The notes under the pieces were generated by a model. The model worked only from the letters and a program-made list of their open reading frames with translations, was not told the DNA's origin and made no database searches. Shown in pieces: positions 26,378-35,259 of a DNA stretch of 64,000 bases. This DNA is from Deltaproteobacteria bacterium. GTDB taxonomy: Bacteria; Desulfobacterota; Binatia; UTPRO1. The translations under genes and the position numbers were made by a program. Location of the stretch: the NCBI GenBank assembly GCA_020848745.1, contig JADLHM010000092.1, positions 21,406 to 85,405 of the forward strand, read 5' to 3'. Position 1 is the first letter of the stretch. Each line of letters begins with the position of its first letter.

Positions 26378-27249
26378 GTCGACCTCGGGAGCGCGGCCGC
26401 GACGAGCGCGGCGACGCCGATGGCGTTGGTGCAATGCGGGAGCGTGTCGCACGACAGGAGACGACGGACGCCGGCGGCGCGGATGCGGGCCTCGGCGCCG
26501 GGCGCGAAGATCGCGTGGCTCACGATCGCGTCGACGGAGCGCGCGCCGGCGGCGCGGAGCGCCCGCGCCGTCGCGGCGATCGTGGCGCCGCTGCTCGCGA
26601 TGTCGTCGACGACGACCGCGCGCGCCCCGCCCGCCGCCGCCGGCACCTCGACGGAGACGGCGCGGTCTCCGTGCCGCACCTTGCGCGCCACCACGGCCCG
26701 GGCGCCGGCGCCGCGCGCGATCGCCCGCACCCACGGCGCCGATTCCTCGTCGGGTCCGACGACGAACCATGCGCCGCCGCGGGAGCGCAGCCACGCCGCG
26801 AGCGCCGGCGCCGCCGACACCGACCGGCTGCGGCCCGGGACCACCTCGGCGAGGCGCCGCACCCGATGAAGGTGCGCTTCGATGGTGAGCACGCCGTCGA
26901 ATGCCTCACCGAGGAGGCGCCCGACGACCCGCTGCGACACGGGCTCGCCGGGATGGAACACGGCGTCCTGCCGCATGTACGGCAGGTAGGGGGCGACGAG
27001 CGTCACGCGCCGCGCTCCCGCGCGCCGGAGCGCGTCGGCCGCGAGCAGCACCTCGACGAGGCGCTCGTTCGGATCGGCGAGGGCCCGGACCAGGATCGCG
27101 TGGCGCCCGACCGGCGCCCGGACCCGGACGAGGCTTTCGCCGTCGGGAAAGCGGTGCAGGTCGACCGGCACCACCCGCCGCCGCGCCGCCCGGGCGAGCG
27201 CCGCTCCGAAGGCGGACGTGTCGGGGAAGACGTGAAGGGACGCGGACAT
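26374..27249 (-). CDS. prs: Divergent ribose-phosphate pyrophosphokinase
   Basis: A 291-residue PRPP synthetase homologue, somewhat shorter than housekeeping Prs. Motifs: HRFPDGESLVRV, YLPYMRQDAVFHPGEPV, the catalytic-loop equivalent ARKVRHGDRAVSV and the PRPP-binding VVVDDIASSGATIAATAR. The ribose-phosphate loop reads DDIASSGAT instead of the standard DDMIDTGGT. It makes or consumes PRPP from ribose-5-phosphate. It heads the three-gene operon with the nuclease and the phosphorylase. Confidence 0.85.
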   Translation of the reverse strand: MSASLHVFPDTSAFGAALARAARRRVVPVDLHRFPDGESLVRVRAPVGRHAILVRALADPNERLVEVLLAADALRRAGARRVTLVAPYLPYMRQDAVFHPGEPVSQRVVGRLLGEAFDGVLTIEAHLHRVRRLAEVVPGRSRSVSAAPALAAWLRSRGGAWFVVGPDEESAPWVRAIARGAGARAVVARKVRHGDRAVSVEVPAAAGGARAVVVDDIASSGATIAATARALRAAGARSVDAIVSHAIFAPGAEARIRAAGVRRLLSCDTLPHCTNAIGVAALVAAALPRST

Positions 27250-27381
27250 CGGCTGCTCGTTATACGGCGGGCTCAGGATTTCAACGGAGCGACGCTCCGC
27301 CGGCGCGGTCCGGTCGGCGGGACACGGGGCTGCTGCCATCGCCTCCGGATCACCGCGCCGCGCGAGGATCGGACCGCGACA

Positions 27382-27840
27382 CTACCGACGGGCGGAGCGA
27401 TGCCGGGAGCGCGCGCCGGCGCGGACCGTGAGCACCGGCACCTCGGCGTGTCGGATGACGCGCTCCGCGACGCTCCCGAGGAGAAGGTGCGGAAGCCCGC
27501 TCCGCCCGAGCGTTCCCATCACGATCGCGTCGGCCTTGCGCGCGGCCTCGAGGATGCAGCTCGCCGGCGCCCCGGTCATCACCCGGCTCCGCACCCGTCC
27601 GACGCGGCGGCCGGCGACGGCGCGCGCGACATCCTCGGCGAGCCTCTCCTTCACCGCCGCGACCTCCGCGGCCGACGGCAGGATCGGTAGGCCGTGCGGC
27701 GGGTAGATCGGTGAGATCGCGTGCATCACGAGAAGCGACCCGTCGTGGCGCGCGGCGAGGTCGGCGGCGACGTCGAGGGCTCTCGCCGCCGACTTCGAGA
27801 AGTCGTACGGAACGAGAATCTTCCGGAAGAGCGCGGGCAT
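27382..27840 (-). CDS. Universal stress protein (UspA family)
   Basis: A 152-residue single-domain Usp. ILVPYDFSKSAARALDVA is at the N-terminus and the ATP-binding motif G-x2-G-x9-G-S is complete in GTLGRSGLPHLLLGSVAE. It ends in a basic tail. It lies 7 nt after the Usp-CBS gene, so the two are co-transcribed. Confidence 0.93.
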   Translation of the reverse strand: MPALFRKILVPYDFSKSAARALDVAADLAARHDGSLLVMHAISPIYPPHGLPILPSAAEVAAVKERLAEDVARAVAGRRVGRVRSRVMTGAPASCILEAARKADAIVMGTLGRSGLPHLLLGSVAERVIRHAEVPVLTVRAGARSRHRSARR

Positions 27841-27847
27841 GCGATCG

Positions 27848-28729
27848 TCAGCCGCGGGCGGCGCGCGCGTACTCCTCGAGGATGTCGCTCGCCGAGATCA
27901 CGCCGACGACGCGCTCGCCGTCCACGACGGGCAGCGCCCGCACCCGCCGCTCCAGCATGAGCCGGGCGGCCGTGGCGGCATCGACGCCGGTGCCGACCGT
28001 CGTCGGATCGGACGTCATGGCGGCGTTCACCTTGGTGCGGGCGAGATGTCCGACGTGCGGACCGAGATCGACGTTGCTCAACATGCCAACGAGCTTCCCG
28101 TCCTCGACCACGGGAAGATGGCGGATGCGGTGCTGCGCCATCTTCCCCCGCGCCTCCTCGAGCGTCGCGTCGGGTGCGATCGTGATCGGCACCGCGCGCA
28201 TCAGCTCGCCGACCTCGCCCGGACCGGCCGTCGTCGCGGCCGCCGGCGCGCGCGCGGCCTCGGCGACGAGCGCCCCCACGTGGGGCTGCCGCTGCGCCGG
28301 CACGGTGAGCACCGGGCACGGCGCGAGCCGCGCCACCTTCGAAGCGACGCTTCCGAGTAGCAGGTGCTTCAGCCCGCTCCGCCCGTGCGTCCCCATCACG
28401 ATCACGTCGATCTGGCGCTCGGCCGCGAGCTGCAGGATCCGCAGCGTCGGCGTATCGACGCGGACGTCGACCTCGAACGCGGGCACCTCCCCGTCCCGCT
28501 CGAGGAGCGCGCGGACGTGCTGCTGCAAGCGCTCCGTCTCCTCGCGGATCCACGCCCCGTCGATGGGCGCGATCGGATACTCGGTCATGGTGTAGACGGG
28601 CAGCGGCAGCGCATGGGTCACGAGCAGCCGTCCCTTCGCCGCGCGCGCGAGACCGCCGGCGACGCGCAGCGCCGCATCCGCGGGCGCCTCGTAGTCGACC
28701 GGCACCAGAATGTTCGTGAAGGTCGTCAT
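27848..28729 (-). CDS. Universal stress protein fused to a CBS-domain pair
   Basis: A 293-residue two-module protein. The Usp domain is at about 1-145, with ATP motif GTHGRSGLKHLLLGSVAS. A pair of CBS domains occupies about 170-290 (HRIRHLPVVEDGKLVGMLS; RVRALPVVDGERVVGVIS). Both modules bind adenine nucleotides, so it is a likely energy-state sensor. It is first of the Usp pair and possibly shares a transcript with the downstream prs operon (132-nt gap). Confidence 0.92.
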   Translation of the reverse strand: MTTFTNILVPVDYEAPADAALRVAGGLARAAKGRLLVTHALPLPVYTMTEYPIAPIDGAWIREETERLQQHVRALLERDGEVPAFEVDVRVDTPTLRILQLAAERQIDVIVMGTHGRSGLKHLLLGSVASKVARLAPCPVLTVPAQRQPHVGALVAEAARAPAAATTAGPGEVGELMRAVPITIAPDATLEEARGKMAQHRIRHLPVVEDGKLVGMLSNVDLGPHVGHLARTKVNAAMTSDPTTVGTGVDAATAARLMLERRVRALPVVDGERVVGVISASDILEEYARAARG

Positions 28730-28868
28730 GCGTCCCGACGATGCCGCTTTCGTGCCAGGCGGAGCGCCCGTGTTTTCCCGGGCGACGGTCCCGCGCGCCT
28801 CCGAGATGCGAGAGGGCTCCTGCCCGAAATTCCCGCGTCTGGGAAGAGACGCGCGCGCGAGAAGGCGC

Positions 28869-29747
28869 CTACCCGAACGCGGAGTCGGCGGGGCCGAAGG
28901 CGTCCGGAAGCGCCAGGAGCTCGCCGTACGAGAAGACCGGGCCGTCGCTGCAGACGTCGCGGTCGTTCACGTAGCAGTGCCCGCAGAGCCCGGTCCCGCA
29001 CTTCATGTAGCGCTCGAGCGCGACGTGGATCGCGCCGGGCGCGAGGCCGGCGGCGGCGAGCGCCGCGGCGGCGGAGCGCAGCATCCCCGGCGGCCCGCAG
29101 AGCGCGGCGCGCTCCGCACCCACCGCCGCGACCGCCGCCGCGACGAGCTCCGTCACCACCCCCGTCCGGCCGTGCCACCCGGGCGCCGCCTCCTCGACCG
29201 TCTCGAACAGCGCGACGTCCGGCTGGACGCGCCAGCCGGCGAGGCTCGCCCGCAGGATACGGCTCCCGGGCGTACGCGCGCCGTAGAGGATCGCGACCGG
29301 GGTGCCCGCCGCCCGCGCCCGGAGCTGCGCGTCGATCGCGCTCCGCAGCGGAGCCAGGCCGCAACCGCCCGCGACGTAGAGCGTCGGACGATCCGCGCCG
29401 TCCTGCGGGAAGCCGCGCCCGAACGGCCCCCGGACGCCGACGCTCGCGCCCACCTCGCAGGCGAAGAACGCCCCGGTGAGCGCGCCGACCCGCCGCACGG
29501 TGAGCGTGACGGTACCGGGCGCCGCGCCCGCGCACGGCAGGTGGGCGAGCGTGAACGCGGCCTCACCGTGGCCGAGGAGCGAGAGCATCACGAATTGCCC
29601 GGGCCGCGCGGCGTCGAGCGCGGGGACGGGCGTCGCGAGGCCGAGCACGAAGGTACGGGTGTCCTCGGCCTCGTCGTGCATCGCCACGACGCGAGCGGGG
29701 TGCGGCAGGGCCGCCGCGAAATCGTCGGGCGGTGCGACCACGCTCAT
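28869..29747 (-). CDS. FAD/NAD(P)-binding iron-sulfur oxidoreductase subunit
   Basis: A 292-residue ferredoxin-reductase-fold protein. It has an FAD-binding barrel with PGQFVMLSL (about 50-58), an NAD(P)-binding domain with YVAGGCGLAPLRSAI, and a C-terminal 2Fe-2S site, YMKCGTGLCGHCYVNDRDVC. This resembles hydrogenase gamma (HydG) and dihydroorotate-dehydrogenase electron-transfer subunits. It probably passes electrons between NAD(P) and the neighbouring iron-sulfur subunit. ATG is preceded by GGAGGCGAGCG and overlaps the upstream gene by four bases. Confidence 0.85.
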   Translation of the reverse strand: MSVVAPPDDFAAALPHPARVVAMHDEAEDTRTFVLGLATPVPALDAARPGQFVMLSLLGHGEAAFTLAHLPCAGAAPGTVTLTVRRVGALTGAFFACEVGASVGVRGPFGRGFPQDGADRPTLYVAGGCGLAPLRSAIDAQLRARAAGTPVAILYGARTPGSRILRASLAGWRVQPDVALFETVEEAAPGWHGRTGVVTELVAAAVAAVGAERAALCGPPGMLRSAAAALAAAGLAPGAIHVALERYMKCGTGLCGHCYVNDRDVCSDGPVFSYGELLALPDAFGPADSAFG

Positions 29748-30775
29748 CGCTCGCCTCCGAGCGCCGCCAGGACGCCGAGCGCGCCGATCGTGCCCGGACA
29801 CGCGACGTCACAGCGGCCGCAACCGACGCAGCCGAGCCGCCCCGTCGGGCCCGCGAAGTCGCGCGAGAGCTTGTGGTACCAGAAGCGCCGCACGCGATCA
29901 CCCGGACGGGGCGCGGGGTGATGTCCCGAGGCCTGGCGCTGGAAGCCCTCGAGGAGGCAGCTGTCCCAGATGCGAGCGCGCGTCCCGCCCGCGCCCACCG
30001 GCTCGTCGACGACCGTGAAGCAGGTGCAGGTCGGGCAGAGGCTCGTGCAGCCGGTGCAGGCGAGGCAGCGCGGACCGACCGCCTGCCACTCCTCGTCGGC
30101 AATCGCGCCTCCCGCCGGCGCCGCGTTCATACGCGCGAGCCCGCGCGCGACGTACGGCCGCACCGGAAAGCTCGCCGCCGCCCCGGCCGCCAGCTCGGCG
30201 AGCAGGAGCGCGGTGCCGTCGTCGACCGGCGTGCTCGCCACCCCGGCGCCGTGCAGCGCCGCGACCCCCGCCGCGCTCCCCCACGCGACGACGACGCGAC
30301 CGTCCGGCAACGCCGTCAGGTTCAGGTCGAAGGGCGCGCGCGCGAACGGGCCCGCGTCGACCTCCAGACAAAAGCCGCCGGCACAGGCCCCCGAGCAGTC
30401 GAGGCCGACGAGAAAGGCCGCCGCGCGCCGGGCGCGGTACCACGGATCGGATCCGAAGTGCGCATCGAGGTGCGCGATCGCGGCGAGGTCGCACGCGCGA
30501 AGGCCGACGAAGGCGACCCGCTCGGGGCATGGGACGACGGGACGCATGGCGCCCGTGTCGTCCCAGGCGAGCACGGGCTCGCGCGGCGGCACGAGCCAGC
30601 CCTTCACCCCCGCGAGCGGCGCCGCCGTCGACCACGCGAGCGCACCCTCCCCGTTCGTCGCCGTCCAGACCGGCGCGCCCTCCACCGTGCGCGGCTCGAT
30701 CACGCGCCGGTCGAGGGCGAGCGCGCGGCGGATCCGGTCCACCGCCGCCCGCGACGCGAGCACGCACGCGTCCAT
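29744..30775 (-). CDS. Double 4Fe-4S electron-transfer subunit (HydB/AsrA-like)
   Basis: A 343-residue protein with two ferredoxin-type clusters: C237-x2-C240-x2-C243-x3-C247 within CLACTGCTSLCP, and C316-x2-C319-x2-C322-x3-C326 in CVGCGRCDVACP. The cysteine-rich segments LRACDLAAI and LDCSGACAGGFC (about 93-136) are typical of the sulfhydrogenase-beta / anaerobic sulfite reductase A family. It bridges the formate dehydrogenase and flavin subunits. It overlaps both neighbours by one to four bases. Confidence 0.86.
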   Translation of the reverse strand: MDACVLASRAAVDRIRRALALDRRVIEPRTVEGAPVWTATNGEGALAWSTAAPLAGVKGWLVPPREPVLAWDDTGAMRPVVPCPERVAFVGLRACDLAAIAHLDAHFGSDPWYRARRAAAFLVGLDCSGACAGGFCLEVDAGPFARAPFDLNLTALPDGRVVVAWGSAAGVAALHGAGVASTPVDDGTALLLAELAAGAAASFPVRPYVARGLARMNAAPAGGAIADEEWQAVGPRCLACTGCTSLCPTCTCFTVVDEPVGAGGTRARIWDSCLLEGFQRQASGHHPAPRPGDRVRRFWYHKLSRDFAGPTGRLGCVGCGRCDVACPGTIGALGVLAALGGER

Positions 30776-32799
30776 CAGCAGGCCTCCACCGCGACCGCGC
30801 ACACCTTGAGCTCCGGCATGCGGGCGATCGGATCGAGCGCGTCGTTGGTGACGAGATTCGGCGAGGCTTCGGCGAAGTGGTACGGCATCGCGACGACGCC
30901 CGGCGGGACGTCGTCCGACACGATGGCGCGCGTCGTCACCTCGCCGCGCCGCGAGCGCACGCGGACGCAAGCGCCGGTCGTGATCCGCCGGCGCGCGGCG
31001 TCGCTCGCGTGCATCCACACGAGACCGAGCGGGTTCTCGCGCTCGAGGAGGGGCGCGCGCCTGGTCATCGACCCCGATCCGTACTGGTGGTGCAGCCGGA
31101 AGGTCGTGAGCTGGAGCGGGTACTCGGCATCGGGAAGCTCCGCGGGCGGCGTCTGGTCGACCGGGATCAGCCGGCCGCGTCCGCGCACGCAGCTCGCCAC
31201 GTGCAGGCGCGGCGTACCCGGATGCGCGGGCGTGGGACACGGCCAGCAGAGCCCGCCGCTCGCCCCGATCCGAGCGTGGCTCATGCCTCCGTAGATCGGC
31301 GTCAGCGCCGCCATCTCGGTGAAGACCCCGGCCGCATCGCGGAAACCCATCGGCCGCCCGAGCCGCGCCGCGAGCGCTTCCAGCATCTCCCAGTCGGTCC
31401 GCGCCTCTCCCGGCGGCGCCACGGCGCGCCGCACCCGCTGCACGCGCCGCTCGGTCGACGTGAACGTCCCGTCCTTTTCGGCGAAGCTCGCCGCCGGCAG
31501 GACGATGTCGGCGCACGTGGCGGTCTCCGTGAGGAAGAGCTCGGCGACGATCAGGCAGTCGAGCCGCCCGAGGGCGCGCGCGACGAAGCGTCCGCCGGGA
31601 TCGGTGACGACGGGATCCTCGCCGATCACGAGCAGCGTCTTCAACCGCCCGTCGTGCGCGGCATGCTGCATGGAGAGCGACGTGAGCCCCGGCGCGGACG
31701 GCAGCGCGACGCCCCACGCGGCCTCGAAGCGGCGCCGCGCGGCCGCGTCGTCGACCGGCTGATACCCAGAGTAGACGTCCGGGAGCGCGCCCATGTCGCA
31801 CGCGCCCTGCACGTTGTTCTGCCCGCGCAGCGGGTTCACCCCGCCGCCGATCGCTCCGACGTTTCCCGTCACGAGCGCGAGGTTCGAGAGCGCGATGACG
31901 GTCTCGGTGCCCGAGACGTGCTGGGTGACGCCGAGCCCGTACGCGAGCCAGCCGCGCCGGCTCGCGGCGTAGAGCCGGGCCGCGTCGACGATGGCCGCGG
32001 CCGGGACGCCGGTCACGCGCGCCGCCTCGTCCGGCGTCCACCTGGCGAGCGCCGCCCGGAGCGCGTCGACGTTCTCGCAGCGCGCGTCGAGATACGCGCG
32101 ATCCTCCCATCCATGGGCGAAGATCGCGTGCAGCATGCCGTTCACGAAGGCGATGTCGGTGCCGAGCCTGATCTGCGCGTGCAGGTCGGCCGCGCGTGCG
32201 AGGCGGGTGCGCCGCGGATCGACGACCACCAGCGGGACGCCGCGCTCGTGCGCGGCCAGGATGCGGGCGCCCAGGATGGCGTGGTTCTCGGTGACGTCGG
32301 CGCCCACGACGAGCAGACAGTCGGTCTCGTCGACGTCGGCGATCGGGTTCGTCATCGCGCCCGAGCCGAGGGTCCGGCGGAGTCCGGCGACCGACGGCGC
32401 GTGACAGACGCGCGCGCAGTGGTCGACGTTGTTCGTCCCGAGCACCGCGCGCGCGAACTTCATCGCCGCGAAGGCGTCCTCGTTGGTCGCGCGCGCGCTC
32501 GCGACGACCCCGACCGCATCCGGGCCGCCCTCGTGGCGCGCCGCCGCGAGCGCCTCGGCGGCGGCGGCGAGCGCCACGTCCCATGCGACCGCCTCGAGCC
32601 GCCCGTTCCGACGCAGCAGCGGCCGCGTCAGGCGCTCCGGGCTCGCGATGAACTGCGCCGCGTTCCACCCCTTCACGCAGAGCTGCCCGCGTGACACCGG
32701 GTGCAGGCGCTCCGGCGCCACCCCGACGACCCGTCCCCCGGCAACGTCGAGGACGAGCCCGCAGCCGACCGCGCAGAAAGGACAGGTCGTCGTGGTCAC
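30775..32799 (-). CDS. Formate dehydrogenase catalytic (molybdopterin) subunit
   Basis: A 674-residue molybdopterin oxidoreductase starting at GTG. The 4Fe-4S cluster motif CPFCAVGC with CVKG (C6, C9, C13, C41) is at the N-terminus. The active-site region is DHCARVCHAPSVAGL, so C132 stands where E. coli FDH-H has selenocysteine and H133 follows; no UGA is needed. RGQNNVQGACDMGALP and a C-terminal molybdopterin-binding domain agree with formate dehydrogenase. No signal peptide, so it is cytoplasmic. Together with the next two genes it should form a soluble NAD(P)-linked enzyme. Confidence 0.9.
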   Translation of the reverse strand: MTTTTCPFCAVGCGLVLDVAGGRVVGVAPERLHPVSRGQLCVKGWNAAQFIASPERLTRPLLRRNGRLEAVAWDVALAAAAEALAAARHEGGPDAVGVVASARATNEDAFAAMKFARAVLGTNNVDHCARVCHAPSVAGLRRTLGSGAMTNPIADVDETDCLLVVGADVTENHAILGARILAAHERGVPLVVVDPRRTRLARAADLHAQIRLGTDIAFVNGMLHAIFAHGWEDRAYLDARCENVDALRAALARWTPDEAARVTGVPAAAIVDAARLYAASRRGWLAYGLGVTQHVSGTETVIALSNLALVTGNVGAIGGGVNPLRGQNNVQGACDMGALPDVYSGYQPVDDAAARRRFEAAWGVALPSAPGLTSLSMQHAAHDGRLKTLLVIGEDPVVTDPGGRFVARALGRLDCLIVAELFLTETATCADIVLPAASFAEKDGTFTSTERRVQRVRRAVAPPGEARTDWEMLEALAARLGRPMGFRDAAGVFTEMAALTPIYGGMSHARIGASGGLCWPCPTPAHPGTPRLHVASCVRGRGRLIPVDQTPPAELPDAEYPLQLTTFRLHHQYGSGSMTRRAPLLERENPLGLVWMHASDAARRRITTGACVRVRSRRGEVTTRAIVSDDVPPGVVAMPYHFAEASPNLVTNDALDPIARMPELKVCAVAVEAC

Positions 32800-32886
32800 G
32801 GCGCCGCCGCCTCCAGCGCGCGCGCGGCGCGACCGTCGGCGCGGACGAGCCGGCACGGCGCGGCGGCGGGGGCCGCCCCGATGCGT

Positions 32887-33375
32887 TCAGCGACGCCGTC
32901 CACGGTGTCCTCCCTTGCCGCACCCGCCGACGGCCGGCGCGCGCACCGTCAAGACCGGCACGGGCGCGTGGCGCACGACCTTCTCGGCGACGCTGCCGAT
33001 CAAGAGGTGCGCGAGTCCGGTCCGGCCGAGCGTGCTCATCACGATCACGTCGGCGCGCTTGGCGGCGTCGAGGATCGCGGGCACGGCTTCGCCCGTCACG
33101 GCGCGGCAGGCGACGCGCTTCGCACCCGCGCCGAGCGCCTGCCGCGCCACCTCGGCGAGCCGCGCCTCGCGCTCGCGGGCGATCTCCGCCGGCGGCGTCC
33201 AGGCGATCTCTTCCCGGGTCGGATAGCCGGGGCCGGTGTAGAACGGCGTGAGCACGTGCAGGAGCGTGATGCGCCCCTCATGGCGGTCGGCGAGCGCGGA
33301 CGCCACGCGCAGCGCGTGGGTGGCGTTCGGCGAGAGGTCGTGCGGCACGAGGATGCGCCGGAATCGCGTCGTCAT
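32887..33375 (-). CDS. Universal stress protein (UspA family)
   Basis: A 162-residue Usp with ILVPHDLSPNATHALRVA at the N-terminus and the ATP motif STLGRTGLAHLLIGSVAE, in which S replaces the first G. The C-terminal tail GGCGKGGHRGRRR is Gly/Arg-rich. It lies 87 nt upstream of the formate dehydrogenase genes and probably heads that transcript. Confidence 0.92.
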   Translation of the reverse strand: MTTRFRRILVPHDLSPNATHALRVASALADRHEGRITLLHVLTPFYTGPGYPTREEIAWTPPAEIAREREARLAEVARQALGAGAKRVACRAVTGEAVPAILDAAKRADVIVMSTLGRTGLAHLLIGSVAEKVVRHAPVPVLTVRAPAVGGCGKGGHRGRRR

Positions 33376-33603
33376 ACCCTCAGCACATTCCAAGATCCCT
33401 GCCACGCCGTGCGCAGCGCCAATCGCGCAACCCCACGCGACTCGACACGCCGCCGCTTGGCGCGGCCGGGAATGCGAGGCCGTACATTCGCAGCCCTGGG
33501 AACGGCGCGCGGCGGCGCGCGCGACCACGCACATGGTCCGCGCCTTCGAGCACGCCCGCGCCGCGCTCGGGCTCGACACGTCGCCGCCGCACGACCGGGA
33601 CTC

Positions 33604-33652
33604 AGAGGTTGTGAAGAAATCCCGGACGGGAGGGGATTTTTTCACAGCCTCT
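33604..33652. terminator. Long imperfect palindrome, probable bidirectional terminator
   Basis: Two 20-nt arms (33604-33623 and 33633-33652) pair with only two mismatches around a 9-nt loop. The arms contain ATCCC...GGGAT followed on the plus strand by a TTTTTT run, and on the minus strand by TTTCTTC. The palindrome begins at the stop codon of the minus-strand kinase-like gene. Termination is the simplest role. Confidence 0.55.
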
Positions 33653-35259
33653 CAGTCCGCGCCGTCCGTCCGCCACGCGAAGAGCGCGCCGAGCGCGGCG
33701 GCGCGCGCGGCCCGCGCGTCGCCGTCGGTCGCGATCGTGACGCGCGGCTCGCCGGGCGCCCACGGCTCCGCCTCGGACGCCTGGGCCAGATAGGTGTCGA
33801 AGCGCGCGTCGGACACGTCGCCGGGCAGCCGCGCCGCGAGCCGCGTCCGCACCGTCTCGGGCTCGGCGGTCGCCTCGACGAAGAGCACGCGCCGGCCGCG
33901 CCGCGCCGCCACCGCCGCGACCGCGTCCCGATCGGCACGGCGCAGGAACGTCGCGTCCGCGATCACCGTCCGGCCGGCCGCGAGCCCGGCGTCGACCTCG
34001 CCGCAGAGCGCCGCGTAGACGGCGGCGCGCGCCGGCGCGCCGTAGCGGTCGGGCGGCGCGGCGGCGCCCGGGTGGTCCGCGCGCTTGCGGATCACGTCCG
34101 AGCGCAGCACCTCGGCCTCGGTGATCTCGGCGAGCGCGGCGGCGATCGTCGACGTCCCCGTGCCGCTCCGTCCGCAGCAGACGATCAGCGCCGGCGCGTG
34201 CGCGCGCCAGGCGGAGCGGAGCGCGAGCGCGACGTAGGCGGCGGCGCGCGCGCGCGCGCGCTCCCGCTCGGCCGCCTCCACCTCGGGCTCGGCGTCCGTG
34301 AGCGCGGCGACCATCGCGCGCACGCTCGCCCGATACGCAGCATAGTACGGCACGAGCCGCGGGAGCACGGGATCGTCGGCCGCATCCACGTAGGCCGCCG
34401 CGAAGGCGGCGGCGAGGTCGCGCCGGCCGCGGGCCTCGAGGTCCATCGTGAGGAACGCGATCTCCGACGCGACGTCGTTGCAGCGGAGCGGCAGCGAGAA
34501 CTCGATGCAGTCGAAGACGTAGATGCCTTCCGGCAAGCCGCCGGCGCCGCCCGCCGGCACGAAGCACACATGCTCCGCGTGCAGGTCGCCGTGTCCCTCG
34601 CGGATGCGGCCCTCCGCCTGACGCGCCCGCAGGAGCGGCGCGTGCGCCCGCACGAACCACTCGGCGGTCGCGACGAGCGCCGCGTGCTCCTCCGCGAAGA
34701 GCACGCGGCCGACGAACGGCCGGAGTGTGGCCAGGGTGTCGGCGAAGCGCCGCCGCACCGCCTCGGGCGACGCTTCGGCCGCGACCGCCGGTCCGCTCGG
34801 GGCCGCGCCGTGGAACGCCACGATCCGGCGCGCGAGCGCCGCCATCATGGAGACGTCGACGGCGCCGGCGGCGAGCAGGGCCGGCAGCAGCCGCGCCGCG
34901 GGGAGGCGCCGCATGTGGAGCACCGGCTCGACGGGCTCGCCCGCGCCGCCGAGCGCGAGCGTGCCATCGGCGCGCCGCACGACGTCGACGACGTCGAGGT
35001 AGACCGCCGCGGCGAGGCGCCGGTTCAGCCGCAGCTCCTCGGCGCAGAAGAAGCGCCGGCGCTCCCGCGTCCCGAAATCGAGGAACGAGAAGCGCACCGC
35101 CTTCTTGAGCTTGTAGACGTCGTCGCCCGCGAGGAACACGTGCGAGATGTGGGTCTGCACGTGCTCGACCCGCGCCGGCCGGGCCGCGTGGAAGGCCGGG
35201 GCCGCGAGCGCGGCCAGCACCTCCTCCGGGACCTCCTCGATCGCGTCCGCGCCGCTCAT
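33652..35259 (-). CDS. Aminoglycoside-phosphotransferase-like / P-loop two-domain protein
   Basis: A 535-residue protein. The N-terminal domain (about 25-330) is APH-like, with THISHVFLAGDDVYKLKKAV, the catalytic HGDLHAEHV (223-231) and FDCIEFSLPLRCNDVASEIAF. The C-terminal domain (about 355-530) is a P-loop kinase fold. Its Walker A reads GRSGTGTST: the essential lysine is threonine (T369), encoded ACG rather than AAG. ATP binding by the second domain is therefore questionable. Family members are common in stress gene sets; the substrate is unknown. Confidence 0.82.
   Translation of the reverse strand: MSGADAIEEVPEEVLAALAAPAFHAARPARVEHVQTHISHVFLAGDDVYKLKKAVRFSFLDFGTRERRRFFCAEELRLNRRLAAAVYLDVVDVVRRADGTLALGGAGEPVEPVLHMRRLPAARLLPALLAAGAVDVSMMAALARRIVAFHGAAPSGPAVAAEASPEAVRRRFADTLATLRPFVGRVLFAEEHAALVATAEWFVRAHAPLLRARQAEGRIREGHGDLHAEHVCFVPAGGAGGLPEGIYVFDCIEFSLPLRCNDVASEIAFLTMDLEARGRRDLAAAFAAAYVDAADDPVLPRLVPYYAAYRASVRAMVAALTDAEPEVEAAERERARARAAAYVALALRSAWRAHAPALIVCCGRSGTGTSTIAAALAEITEAEVLRSDVIRKRADHPGAAAPPDRYGAPARAAVYAALCGEVDAGLAAGRTVIADATFLRRADRDAVAAVAARRGRRVLFVEATAEPETVRTRLAARLPGDVSDARFDTYLAQASEAEPWAPGEPRVTIATDGDARAARAAALGALFAWRTDGAD

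Noticed and set aside
32400..32425. Possible selenocysteine codon in the formate dehydrogenase active site
   Set aside because: The codon is a plain cysteine codon (TGC) in the CARVCHAPS context; no UGA and no SECIS-like need.
33388..33405. Sigma-54-like TGGCAGGGATCTTGGA before the universal stress gene at 32887
   Set aside because: The predicted start falls about five bases before the ATG, leaving no usable leader.
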